Notes under the pieces: model-generated
Told to the model about the DNA's origin: nothing
What the model saw: the letters and a program-made list of their open reading frames with translations, nothing else
Database searches by the model: none
Origin: an uncultured Commensalibacter sp.
GTDB taxonomy: Bacteria; Pseudomonadota; Alphaproteobacteria; Acetobacterales; Acetobacteraceae
Direction: 5' to 3'
Assembly: GCA_946699565.1 (NCBI GenBank)
Contig: CAMPDW010000001.1
Span: 124,001 to 188,000 of the forward strand
Length of the DNA: 64,000 bases
Translations under genes and position numbers: made by a program
Shown: one piece after another, positions 9,874 through 18,303 of the stretch
Position numbering within the stretch: the first letter of the stretch is position 1
Layout of the letters: each line of letters begins with the position of its first letter

Positions 9874-9879
9874 TATAAT
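9874..9879 (+). promoter_or_regulatory. Candidate -10 element before cobL
   Basis: A perfect TATAAT lies 30 bases before the cobL start in the cobK-cobL divergent spacer. No good -35 hexamer sits at the usual distance, so this is tentative. Confidence 0.35.
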
Positions 9880-9909
9880 TCATTTCCATAATTGGATAAA
9901 AATTAATAA

Positions 9910-11130
9910 ATGAAATTAGTAAATGATATGATTGATCCTTTTCTTAGCATCATTGGTATTGGAGAAGATGGCATCACCTCTCTCTCCGATCAGGCACGTA
10001 GATGTCTGAGAAGCGCATCTTATATTTTCGGTGGAAAACGTCATTTAAAACTAGCAAATACTCTTATTCGAGGTCAAACAGAAATATGGTCATCGCCCAT
10101 TCAAAAATCTATCAACAAAATCAAATTCCTTAAACCAAAATCTGTTGCAATTCTTGCATCAGGTGATCCTTTCTGGTATGGGATTGGTCCCCTAGCCATA
10201 CAATCTTTATCTATCAATGATTGGCAAAGTTTTCCTACTCTTTCCTCCTATAGTCTTGCCTGTAACCGATTAGGATGGACAGGACAAACCATTGAAACAA
10301 TATCGTTATGTGGCCGTGCGTTAGAAACCTTACGTCCCACTTTAATACCTAGTCGTAAAATATTTATTTTATCCGAAAATGAATACACACCTCATATCGT
10401 CAAAACGTATCTTAAAAAATGGCAGATACCTTATAGTTTATTCTATATTCTTGAAGCTCTTGGTGGACCGCAGGAACAAATACGTTCTTTCTCATTTACA
10501 GACCCTTTACCCAATATAATTAATCCCTTGAATATGATTGCCCTTAAATTAAATCGATTTGAAGGCCTTCCCTATTGCCATGGACGAAAAGATTCCTTTT
10601 TTCAACATGATGGTCAGTTAACAAAACAATATATCCGTACGGCAACCTTATCAGCCCTACAACCTTATCCTGGTGCCTTATTATGGGATATTGGCACGGG
10701 GTCTGGTTCTATTGCCATTGAATGGATGTTAACCCATCCAAGCTGTAAAGCTATTGCTATTGAACCGCGTCATGATCGAGCCTTAAGAGCCATGGAAAAT
10801 GCATATAATATGGGTGTACCCTCCCTAAAAATTATTGAAGGCAAAGCACCCGAAGCTTTAAACAACCTTCCACATCCTGATGCTGTATTTATTGGGGGTG
10901 GATTAACAACCCCCAACCTTTTAGAAACTATATGGAAAAACCTTCATTCTTATGGACAGTTAGTGATTAATTCTGTAACGACTGAGAGCGATCAAATCCT
11001 TTTTCAAGCTCAACACCGATGGGGCGGAACGATCAATCGCCTTCAAATCCAGCGTTATGAACCTTTAGGAGCTTACCATGGTTTCAGACCCGACCGTACC
11101 ATTACCCAATATTGCGTCACTCATCCTTAA
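9910..11130 (+). CDS. cobL: CobL, precorrin-6Y C5,15-methyltransferase (decarboxylating), CbiE-CbiT fusion
   Basis: At 406 residues this is the full-length fused form. The N-terminal CbiE-like methylase domain has IIGIGEDGITSLS, ILASGDPFWYGIG and FGGKRHL. The C-terminal CbiT-like Rossmann methyltransferase begins near residue 255 with LLWDIGTGSGSIAIEW. It methylates C-5 and C-15 and decarboxylates the ring-C acetate, giving precorrin-8X. The last 53 bases overlap the start of cobE in another frame. A second ATG at 9928 is possible, but the first leaves the usual N-terminus. Confidence 0.94.
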   Translation: MKLVNDMIDPFLSIIGIGEDGITSLSDQARRCLRSASYIFGGKRHLKLANTLIRGQTEIWSSPIQKSINKIKFLKPKSVAILASGDPFWYGIGPLAIQSLSINDWQSFPTLSSYSLACNRLGWTGQTIETISLCGRALETLRPTLIPSRKIFILSENEYTPHIVKTYLKKWQIPYSLFYILEALGGPQEQIRSFSFTDPLPNIINPLNMIALKLNRFEGLPYCHGRKDSFFQHDGQLTKQYIRTATLSALQPYPGALLWDIGTGSGSIAIEWMLTHPSCKAIAIEPRHDRALRAMENAYNMGVPSLKIIEGKAPEALNNLPHPDAVFIGGGLTTPNLLETIWKNLHSYGQLVINSVTTESDQILFQAQHRWGGTINRLQIQRYEPLGAYHGFRPDRTITQYCVTHP

Positions 11131-11512
11131 TCCTCTATTGATCGGTTTGGGAAGTCAAAAAAAGACAAGTGCTGAACATATTCTTATTACACTACAAGAA
11201 ATCTTACAAAATTATCAGGCCTATTTACATTTGATTGCAGTACCCGACTTTAAAAAAAATGATAGAAATTTTTACATTCTAAAATATTGCTATAAACTAC
11301 CCATTCAATTTATTCCATCCATCACACTCAAAAATCTTCAACCACAATGTCAATCTTTTTCAGCGAGAATTTATAAATTAACTGGTTTTGGTGCTATTTC
11401 AGAATCCTGTCTTTTAGCCATTATGCAAAAAAAAGATCATTTACTAATACGAAAGATGATTTATAAAGGAATAACCTTATCTTTAGCCTATAAAGGATCC
11501 TCGACACGATGA
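11078..11512 (+). CDS. cobE: CobE (CbiG C-terminal domain-like cobalamin protein)
   Basis: This 144-residue protein corresponds to the C-terminal domain of CbiG. It has LLIGLGSQKKTS near 20-31, an equivalent of the family's GCRRGTS motif, and a late TGFGAISESCLLA block. CobE is required for aerobic cobalamin synthesis, but its exact role is not settled. An AGGAG sequence ends four bases before the ATG, inside cobL, and supports this start and coupled translation. Its stop overlaps the cobM start as ATGA. Confidence 0.85.
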   Translation: MVSDPTVPLPNIASLILNPLLIGLGSQKKTSAEHILITLQEILQNYQAYLHLIAVPDFKKNDRNFYILKYCYKLPIQFIPSITLKNLQPQCQSFSARIYKLTGFGAISESCLLAIMQKKDHLLIRKMIYKGITLSLAYKGSSTR

Positions 11513-12264
11513 CCGTCCATTTTATTGGGGCAGGGCCAGGGGCTGTTGACCTTCTAACATTACGTGGAAAAAAGCTTTTAGAACAATGCCCAGTATGTCT
11601 TTACGCTGGATCTATTATCCCTAAAGACATACTAAAATTCTGCTCTTCTGATACACAATTGATTAATTCGGCTTCTCTAAATTTGGATCAAATTGAGTCT
11701 GAATTTATAAAGGCAAATCAAGCGAGAAAAGATATTGCTCGTTTACATTCAGGAGATATTTCTATTTATAGTGCAATTACTGAACAAATCCGCCGACTTG
11801 AAAAACACGCCATTCCTTATACACTCACACCTGGTGTTCCCGCTTTTACAGCAGCAGCAGCAGCCATAAAAAAAGAACTAACCATCCCAACAGTAGTGCA
11901 ATCCATTATCTTAACACGTCTTTCTGGACGTGCATCGGCAATGCCAGAAAAGGAAAAACTAGAAATCTACGCACAAACTGGGGCCACACTCATTATCCAT
12001 CTCGCCATTCATCGTATTGAAGAAATTGTCCAACGCCTTATCCCTTTTTATGGCAAAAATTGTCCCATTATTATTGCAGCCCGTGTAAGTTGGCCCAATG
12101 AAAAAATTATACAAGGTACCTTAACCACAATTTTAAAACAAATAAATTCAAATCGTATCCAACGCACTGCGTTAATTATAGTTGGGCCTGCTTTGGACAA
12201 TAAAATTTATATGGAAAGTGCTCTATATAATATTAACTATCAACGACGCTTTAAAAACTTATAA
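11509..12264 (+). CDS. cobM: CobM, precorrin-4 C11-methyltransferase
   Basis: This 251-residue tetrapyrrole methylase has FIGAGPGAVDLLTLRG at residues 5-20, CLYAGSIIP, LHSGDISIYSA and LTPGVPAFTAAAAA, the CobM/CbiF set. It adds the C-11 methyl to precorrin-4. Its ATG overlaps the cobE stop by four bases. It closes the cobL-cobE-cobM run; after it the cob genes stop for about 2.5 kb. Confidence 0.95.
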   Translation: MTVHFIGAGPGAVDLLTLRGKKLLEQCPVCLYAGSIIPKDILKFCSSDTQLINSASLNLDQIESEFIKANQARKDIARLHSGDISIYSAITEQIRRLEKHAIPYTLTPGVPAFTAAAAAIKKELTIPTVVQSIILTRLSGRASAMPEKEKLEIYAQTGATLIIHLAIHRIEEIVQRLIPFYGKNCPIIIAARVSWPNEKIIQGTLTTILKQINSNRIQRTALIIVGPALDNKIYMESALYNINYQRRFKNL

Positions 12265-12329
12265 GTTTATTTTATAGTTAACTATTATTTTATTCATAAA
12301 TATTTAATCATTAAATTTTCTCCATGCAT

Positions 12330-12790
12330 AATTTTACAAAATTTACGTTTTTGGGAAACATAAAATTAATGCTATTCATCCTAAATATAGCTAGTTTTAT
12401 AAAAGCCACTTTAACTATTAATAGAATCAATTTCGTGAACAATAAATGCATTGGAAAAAAGCTATCATTTTTAATGATCTTTTAATTGCAAAACAAATTT
12501 TAAAAGAAAAATCTCCTTTTCAATAAAAGAAATTGGGAAGAGAAGTTAAAAAAATTTAATCCTACAGTTTAATCTAATATTGATTCTAACATTGTTTTTT
12601 AAAGGCAACATAAAAAAAATTCTCAAAATAACAACTTGCTTAAAAAACATCACAAATTAGCGCAATACACTCCTTATGAAGGCATCTCCATATGATACAA
12701 TATAGGGAATTGGATTAAATGCTTTTGATCCAAAAAAAGGTTTGAACAAAAATTACTCAGTATAATTTTGACATGAGAAAGAATAATTTT
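12330..12790 (+). pseudogene. Decayed NADAR-family (YbiA-like) gene
   Basis: There is no open frame here, but joined plus-strand frames give the NADAR pattern. A broken N-terminal part (INAIHPKYS, FYKSHF, then LTINRINFVNN) leads into MHWKKAIIFNDLLIAKQIL, KEKSPF, a stop, KKLGREVKK, FNPTV, a stop, NIDSNIVF, SQNNNLLKK, and finally PYDTI-stop-GIGLNAFDPKK. The last stop falls where the family has the Trp of the WGIGL motif, so TGG has become TAG. Intact relatives are N-glycosidases acting on riboflavin intermediates or ADP-ribose-type substrates. Edges are approximate. The rest of the cobM-to-glycosyltransferase gap (12265-12831) shows nothing else. Confidence 0.8.
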
Positions 12791-12831
12791 AGAAAAAACA
12801 ATTCATAAAGAAATTTTATGGTTGAATATTC

Positions 12832-14598
12832 TTAATTTTTATTTTGATATACTTTTCTCCAAAATTTTTCTGACATTAATTTCGAAGATTTATATCTATA
12901 TTCTTTTTTTAAGTAGCCAATCTTTAGAATAAACTCTATAGCTAACTTTAAACAAAGAAATAATTCTTTAAAAAAACGGTTTTTATTATAATAGGAAATA
13001 TAACCTGTCTTATATTCTTTTGAATAATATAAAACGTTTCTTCTTCTGAATATCTGATAAGGGAAATGTTTTATTTCTTTTTTACTTAAGACTAATTTAT
13101 TTTTAATCAAAAAACCTGGAAGAAAAAAACCGTTAAAAGTAAAAATGATCAAGATTTTTTTTAACGAAATAAAATAAACAGATCTAATTTCAGGTTTTAA
13201 TTGTTTCAACTCCATCGTTTCCATTTTTTCTGCCGAAAGCACATCAGATAAATCCCGAGATATATCCTTAAAGGACAGATGCCTTTCCCAGAATTTCAGT
13301 CCCTGCATAACGTGTTGCAAAGCAATACTCGTCGCTCGGGCAGAATCATATCGATAAGTTAATATCGAAATCAATATCCAACGTATGTAACGCCAAAGAT
13401 AAATTAATAAAGAGCAATCTGAATGGATCAAAGCTAATGCAAAATTAGCACGTACGCTTAAATATCGAGGTAAAGGACCATCTTTATAACGAAAATCTTC
13501 ACCAAAAACACATATACCATTCACGGTAATAATATTAAAATGATTGACCATTCCAAAAAGCATATCATCTCCTTTCACAAAAAAAGGAAACGGATAATAA
13601 CTTACATCTTCAATTTTAAAAGCAAAATACCACCAAGCGCCATATTCTGGTTTCTGTTTATCCAAATCAGTTGCAACTATATTTTTAAATTGCGAAATAT
13701 CGAGACCACAATGTAATTGTATCAAGCCTAAAGGTATATACTTAGCACCTTTTTCATGGATAATCGTTGTTTCTTTTTCATATAACATTGATCCAGCAAT
13801 TGCTAAACGCGGTGTAACTGAATATTGTAATAATCGAAAGGTCTTGATTATTGATTCAATTTCACAACTGGCATCATCATCCATAAAAAGGCAATGTGTA
13901 TAATAATGGTCTTTCAAATAAAGCAATCCACGCGTAAATCCCCCTGACCCTCCATAATTTTCATTGGGAATAATAATCGCCTCTTTCGCCTCTTCTGCTG
14001 AAACATTTTGTGAGTTGTCCACGATAACAAGGTCTATGTTATCTTTAAATGAATTTTTGGATAAAAGCTGCATTCTTATCCGTTGAATGGCAGGAATCAA
14101 ATATTGTTTACGATTATAATGCGTAATGACAATACCTAATTGCACCTGATTAACAGGATTTGTGTTAGTATAAAAAAAACCTGCCTGTATAAAACAGGCA
14201 TCTCTAGTACCTATAGTAAAATGAAGAATACCTTGTTCTTTTAATAAAAAAGAACAATCAACATTAAAACAATTTTGATCTTTATTTAAATCAACTTGTT
14301 TTTCTAAAACTCGCTTAGATAAAGAATCTGGCTGTATGTCTGTCAACCATAAGGTAAATACAAATTTACCTTTTCCCTGTAACTGAAAAAAAAGATCATT
14401 AAGTTGACAATAATTACGCCATGTATTTATGGAAAAATAATTAAAATATGTACCAAAAGAAATGATACTATTTTTTTCAAAGACAACTCCATCATGCTTT
14501 ATAGTCTGTTGAATACTGCCTTTTTGGATATCAAAATATAATTTTTCTGAAATATCAGATAAATGATTATTAAAAAGCAGATTTTGAAGAACATGCAT
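12832..14598 (-). CDS. GlfT2-like family 2 glycosyltransferase (probable galactofuranosyltransferase)
   Basis: This is a 588-residue protein. Residues 1-145 look like the beta-sandwich domain that precedes the catalytic domain in GlfT2. The GT-A domain follows with VITHYNR (158-164), NYGGSGGFTRGL (214-225), the metal-binding MDDDA (239-243), WWYFAF (322-327), and FFVKGDDMLFG (339-349) where GlfT2 has its catalytic acidic pair. In mycobacteria this family polymerises galactofuranose; elsewhere it builds surface glycans. The substrate here is inferred. It lies inside the cobalamin region, between cobM and cbiD, next to a dead gene, and looks like an insertion. Its Lys/Ile/Asn-rich C-terminus reflects very AT-rich DNA. 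Confidence 0.8.
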   Translation of the reverse strand: MHVLQNLLFNNHLSDISEKLYFDIQKGSIQQTIKHDGVVFEKNSIISFGTYFNYFSINTWRNYCQLNDLFFQLQGKGKFVFTLWLTDIQPDSLSKRVLEKQVDLNKDQNCFNVDCSFLLKEQGILHFTIGTRDACFIQAGFFYTNTNPVNQVQLGIVITHYNRKQYLIPAIQRIRMQLLSKNSFKDNIDLVIVDNSQNVSAEEAKEAIIIPNENYGGSGGFTRGLLYLKDHYYTHCLFMDDDASCEIESIIKTFRLLQYSVTPRLAIAGSMLYEKETTIIHEKGAKYIPLGLIQLHCGLDISQFKNIVATDLDKQKPEYGAWWYFAFKIEDVSYYPFPFFVKGDDMLFGMVNHFNIITVNGICVFGEDFRYKDGPLPRYLSVRANFALALIHSDCSLLIYLWRYIRWILISILTYRYDSARATSIALQHVMQGLKFWERHLSFKDISRDLSDVLSAEKMETMELKQLKPEIRSVYFISLKKILIIFTFNGFFLPGFLIKNKLVLSKKEIKHFPYQIFRRRNVLYYSKEYKTGYISYYNKNRFFKELFLCLKLAIEFILKIGYLKKEYRYKSSKLMSEKFWRKVYQNKN

Positions 14599-14723
14599 TT
14601 AAAATTAGACCCACTTTTATTTAAAAAAATTACAATAAATGATTATTTTATTTTGCTAAATACTCCTAATAAATTAGGATTATCAATTAATCAAAATAAA
14701 CATTAACCTCTAACGTTATTCAT

Positions 14724-15797
14724 TTACATAACGGTTCGCCCTAGACAATTACCCTTACGATCAACCATCAGGATTTCAACTTTAAAAATTACAGGATCAA
14801 GTACTTTATTTACAATAACCATCGCTTTTTGTGCTACAAAATCAGCCAAAGGCAATTGTTTTTCATGACATTTCATAAAAACTTCCAAAGCAGTATTGGC
14901 ATACCGAACTTCTTCAACAAAACTATCCTCCGCGCTTAAATCCGAAACCCATTTCGCCAATTGTTCAAAATCAACTTTTGACCGGCTAGAATGCAGATCC
15001 AAATAACCTTGTGCTAATTTCGTAAATTTAGCAACTCCTCCTACCAAAGTTAACCATTGAACTGGATGCGTTTTTAAATATTTTAAAACACCCCCAACGA
15101 AATCACCCATTTCAATAAAGGCTGATTCTGGTAATAAATAAATTTTTTTGGCAGTTTCCTCAGATACATTTCCAACAGAGACAACTATATGCGTTAAACC
15201 TATTGCCCGTGCAACATCAATCCCACGATGAATACTTGCAATCCATGCAGCACAAGAAAATGGTACAACAATACCTGTCGTTCCAAGAATGGATAATCCA
15301 CCCATGATACCCAATCTTGGATTCATCGTCTTTGTTGCAAGCATTTCACCATTTACAACACTTATTTCTACCTCCAAATTAGGCGAAGGAAAAACTTCAG
15401 TTAATGCCAGTTGAATCATTTGACGAGGCACTGGATTAATGGCAGGTTCACCAACAGGTAATTCTAAACCTGGTTTTGTAATTCTTCCTACTCCTTTTCC
15501 TGCCTTAAATATTATTCCACACTCTATAGACAAAATTGTTATTTTTACACAGATTTCTGCCCCATGGGTAACATCAGGATCATCTCCAGCATCTTTGATT
15601 ACCGAGGCAATCGCACTATGATGATCCAAAATTTTCTGATTTAAAACCTTAAAGGAAGCTCTTTTTCCTTGTGGAAGGGTGATTGTAACATAATCCATAA
15701 AAAAACCACGTTTTAACGCCAAATAAGCAGCCTTTGCCGCAGCTGTTGCACAAGCCCCAGTTGTCCAACCATATTTTAGCTTTTTGACATGTCCCAA
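14724..15797 (-). CDS. cbiD: CbiD, cobalt-precorrin-5B (C1)-methyltransferase
   Basis: This 357-residue protein has the CbiD N-terminal signature YGWTTGACATAAAKAA at residues 9-24, AGDDPDVTHGAEI, GVGRITKPGLELPVGEPAINP, GGLSILGTTGIV and FVGGVLKYL. CbiD methylates C-1 in the cobalt-early pathway. Here it accompanies aerobic genes (cobG, cobN, cobK) while no cobF is visible, so it probably supplies C-1 methylation. The start at 15797 places the signature where the family has it. It is transcribed away from cobB. Confidence 0.93.
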   Translation of the reverse strand: MGHVKKLKYGWTTGACATAAAKAAYLALKRGFFMDYVTITLPQGKRASFKVLNQKILDHHSAIASVIKDAGDDPDVTHGAEICVKITILSIECGIIFKAGKGVGRITKPGLELPVGEPAINPVPRQMIQLALTEVFPSPNLEVEISVVNGEMLATKTMNPRLGIMGGLSILGTTGIVVPFSCAAWIASIHRGIDVARAIGLTHIVVSVGNVSEETAKKIYLLPESAFIEMGDFVGGVLKYLKTHPVQWLTLVGGVAKFTKLAQGYLDLHSSRSKVDFEQLAKWVSDLSAEDSFVEEVRYANTALEVFMKCHEKQLPLADFVAQKAMVIVNKVLDPVIFKVEILMVDRKGNCLGRTVM

Positions 15798-15948
15798 TAT
15801 TCTTCCTTTTCACGAAATCATTAAATTTTTTCATTAAGTTTAAAATTAAGAAAAATTGATCTATGATTAATATTCTTAAAATACTTTTTATTTTACAAGT
15901 TATTTCAATCGTCCGTAATTTTTTTTATAACTAAGTCCAAATATTTAT

Positions 15949-17268
15949 ATGAACAATCATCTCCATTCAATAAAAGGATTTATGATCGCCGCACCCAAAT
16001 CAGCAAGTGGAAAAACAACAATTACCCTTGGATTACTCACCGCCCTACGTCATAGAAATATAAATGTACGTGCAGCGAAATCAGGTCCAGATTATATTGA
16101 TCCAGCCTTTCATGCTATCGCAACTCAAAACACATCTTTTAATTTAGATAGTTGGGCTATGCCATTTCCTTTGCTTGATCATTTACTGAATAGTTCAACA
16201 GAAAATGCAGATCTATTTATTATAGAATCCTCAATGGGTTTTTTTGACGGTATTGAAAATGAAGAAGGTAAAAAAGGATGTGGGGCCGATCTAGCATTAC
16301 GTTATAACATCCCCATTATTCTGGTTTTAGATATTACTGGTCAAGCTCAATCGGCCGCTGCTATTGCTTATGGTTTCGCTCATATAAATCCAAAAATTCA
16401 GTTTCTTGGTGTTATTTTAAATAATGTAGCCTCTCCTCGTCATTATCATAATACCAAAGCTGCCTTAAATCGCATCAATATTCCTGTATTGGGAAGTATA
16501 CCCCGCAACCTTAAACTGCATTTACCGACAAGACATTTAGGATTAATTCAAGCTGAAGAACATAAAGATTTGGATAATCATCTTAATTTTCTTGCCGATC
16601 TGATCGAGGAAAATATAGATCTAGATCACTTATTATCACGTATTCCCCAGTTTTCTATTCCCCCAGATCATACAACAATTGCCCTACCACCCCTAGGACA
16701 AAGAATAGCAGTTGCACGAGACATCGCTTTCAGTTTTATCTATCCCCACATCCTAGATGGATGGTACCGCCAAGGAATCTCTATTCACTTCTTTTCCCCC
16801 ATAAATAACGAGATCCCACCCAAAAATTGTGATAGTTGTTGGTTACCAGGGGGATATCCCGAACTTTATGCGGAACAAATCGCAAATGCTGATCAATTTT
16901 TATTAGGTTTACAAACTTTTGCAAAAACAAAGCCAGTTCACGGCGAATGTGGTGGCTATATGATCATGGGTAAAAGTCTCATTGACAAAAATGGGCAAGT
17001 CCATAGAATGAGTGGGCTGCTCAGCCATAGCTGCAGTTATGCAAAACCAAAAATTCATTTGGGATATCGTATAGCAAAATTATCGAACCACGACAGGGAT
17101 CTTAGTATTTATGGTCATGAATTTCATTATGCTACACTTTCTGACTCTGGTAATGACCAACCCTATGCTTATTTAAGTGATGGAACAGGTAACTACCTTG
17201 GTCCAGAAGGGGGACGGCGTAATCAAATTACTGGCTGTTTTTTTCATAGTATCGCATTAAAATCATGA
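15949..17268 (+). CDS. cobB: CobB, hydrogenobyrinic/cobyrinic acid a,c-diamide synthase
   Basis: This 439-residue protein has an N-terminal ATP-binding domain (IAAPKSASGKTT, P-loop around 13-24; KSGPDYIDPAFH follows) and a C-terminal class-I glutamine amidotransferase domain whose nucleophile is in GECGGYMIMG (Cys near 334). A late HEFHYA holds the histidine. It amidates the a and c side chains using glutamine and ATP. The late-chelation context suggests hydrogenobyrinic acid as substrate. It overlaps cobT by four bases (ATGA). Confidence 0.95.
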   Translation: MNNHLHSIKGFMIAAPKSASGKTTITLGLLTALRHRNINVRAAKSGPDYIDPAFHAIATQNTSFNLDSWAMPFPLLDHLLNSSTENADLFIIESSMGFFDGIENEEGKKGCGADLALRYNIPIILVLDITGQAQSAAAIAYGFAHINPKIQFLGVILNNVASPRHYHNTKAALNRINIPVLGSIPRNLKLHLPTRHLGLIQAEEHKDLDNHLNFLADLIEENIDLDHLLSRIPQFSIPPDHTTIALPPLGQRIAVARDIAFSFIYPHILDGWYRQGISIHFFSPINNEIPPKNCDSCWLPGGYPELYAEQIANADQFLLGLQTFAKTKPVHGECGGYMIMGKSLIDKNGQVHRMSGLLSHSCSYAKPKIHLGYRIAKLSNHDRDLSIYGHEFHYATLSDSGNDQPYAYLSDGTGNYLGPEGGRRNQITGCFFHSIALKS

Positions 17269-18281
17269 AACACTTTAAAACTATAAATGAATTGAGAAAA
17301 CATTGCCTTGTACTGCCTGAAAAAGATAAAAAGGCTGAACAAGCTGCTTATACACGACAAAATAACCTTTTAAAACCTCCCGGAAGTTTAGGAGAACTCG
17401 AAAATCTTGTTGCTTGGTTAGCAGCATGGCAAAAAAAAGAAACACCTTGCCTCGATAAAGTTTGTGTCATGATTTTTGCAGGAAATCATGGAATTACCGA
17501 AGAAAAAATCACACCTTATAATCCTGTTATTACGGAATTAATGGTTGCCCAAATTGAACGCGGCCATGCCGCCATCAATCAACTGGTAAAAACCGCAGGG
17601 GCAGAATTACGCATTATTCCTTTAAACGACTTTGAAAAGACAAAGAATTTTTGTTATGAACCTGCCATGACGGAAAAAGAATTCCTTCAGGCAGTTGAAA
17701 CTGGATATAATGCCGTTACATCCAACATTAATCTCCTTTGTCTAGGGGAAATTGGTATTGGTAACACAACAACTGCATCCGCTTTAAGTGCTGCTTTATT
17801 TGGTGGTGATGGTATTCAATGGGTCAGCAAGGGTACAAGCCAATCTCAGGAATTTATTCAAAATAAACAACGTGTCGTAAATAAAGCGTTGGCTGGACAT
17901 AAAACCATTCTTAATGATCCATTGGAAATATGCCGTCATTTCGGTGGATATGAAGAAGCCGCTTTATTAGGGGCAACCTTGGCCGCACGTTACCTTAATA
18001 TCCCTGTATTGCTGGATGGTTTCGTATGTACAAGTGCCGTTGCAGCTTTACACAAGCTAAATCCAACAGGTCTTGATCATACAAAAATCAGCCACCTTTC
18101 TGCTGAAAAAGGACATTTGTTATTAGCTGGAAATCTAAACCAGTATCCTTTAATTGCCTTTAATATGCGACTAGGTGAAGGCAGCGGATGTGCAATCACC
18201 ATTCCAATTTTACAAGGCGCTCTAGCTTGTTATAAAGGCATGTCTACTTATGAAGAAGCTGGATTACCTTCTCCTAAATAA
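17265..18281 (+). CDS. cobT: CobT, nicotinate-nucleotide-dimethylbenzimidazole phosphoribosyltransferase
   Basis: This 338-residue enzyme makes alpha-ribazole phosphate for the lower ligand. Family blocks are PPGSLGELENL, IFAGNHGI, LGEIGIGNTTTASAL, LLDGFVCTSA and RLGEGSG, with the catalytic Glu at 305. In Pseudomonas denitrificans nomenclature this is CobU, and it should not be confused with the chelatase subunit also called CobT. Its ATG overlaps the cobB stop. Confidence 0.95.
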   Translation: MKHFKTINELRKHCLVLPEKDKKAEQAAYTRQNNLLKPPGSLGELENLVAWLAAWQKKETPCLDKVCVMIFAGNHGITEEKITPYNPVITELMVAQIERGHAAINQLVKTAGAELRIIPLNDFEKTKNFCYEPAMTEKEFLQAVETGYNAVTSNINLLCLGEIGIGNTTTASALSAALFGGDGIQWVSKGTSQSQEFIQNKQRVVNKALAGHKTILNDPLEICRHFGGYEEAALLGATLAARYLNIPVLLDGFVCTSAVAALHKLNPTGLDHTKISHLSAEKGHLLLAGNLNQYPLIAFNMRLGEGSGCAITIPILQGALACYKGMSTYEEAGLPSPK

Positions 18282-18303
18282 ACTTATTGTTACCAAGAAA
18301 GTT

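Noticed and set aside
15649-15834. Minus-strand 61-residue frame overlapping the cbiD start, considered as a frameshifted N-terminus
   Set aside because: cbiD already starts with its family signature at residues 9-24, so no upstream extension is missing.
18250-18303. Upstream ATG of cobS
   Set aside because: It lies inside cobT and adds residues not expected before the usual membrane-protein start; the ATG at 18304 has a better ribosome site.
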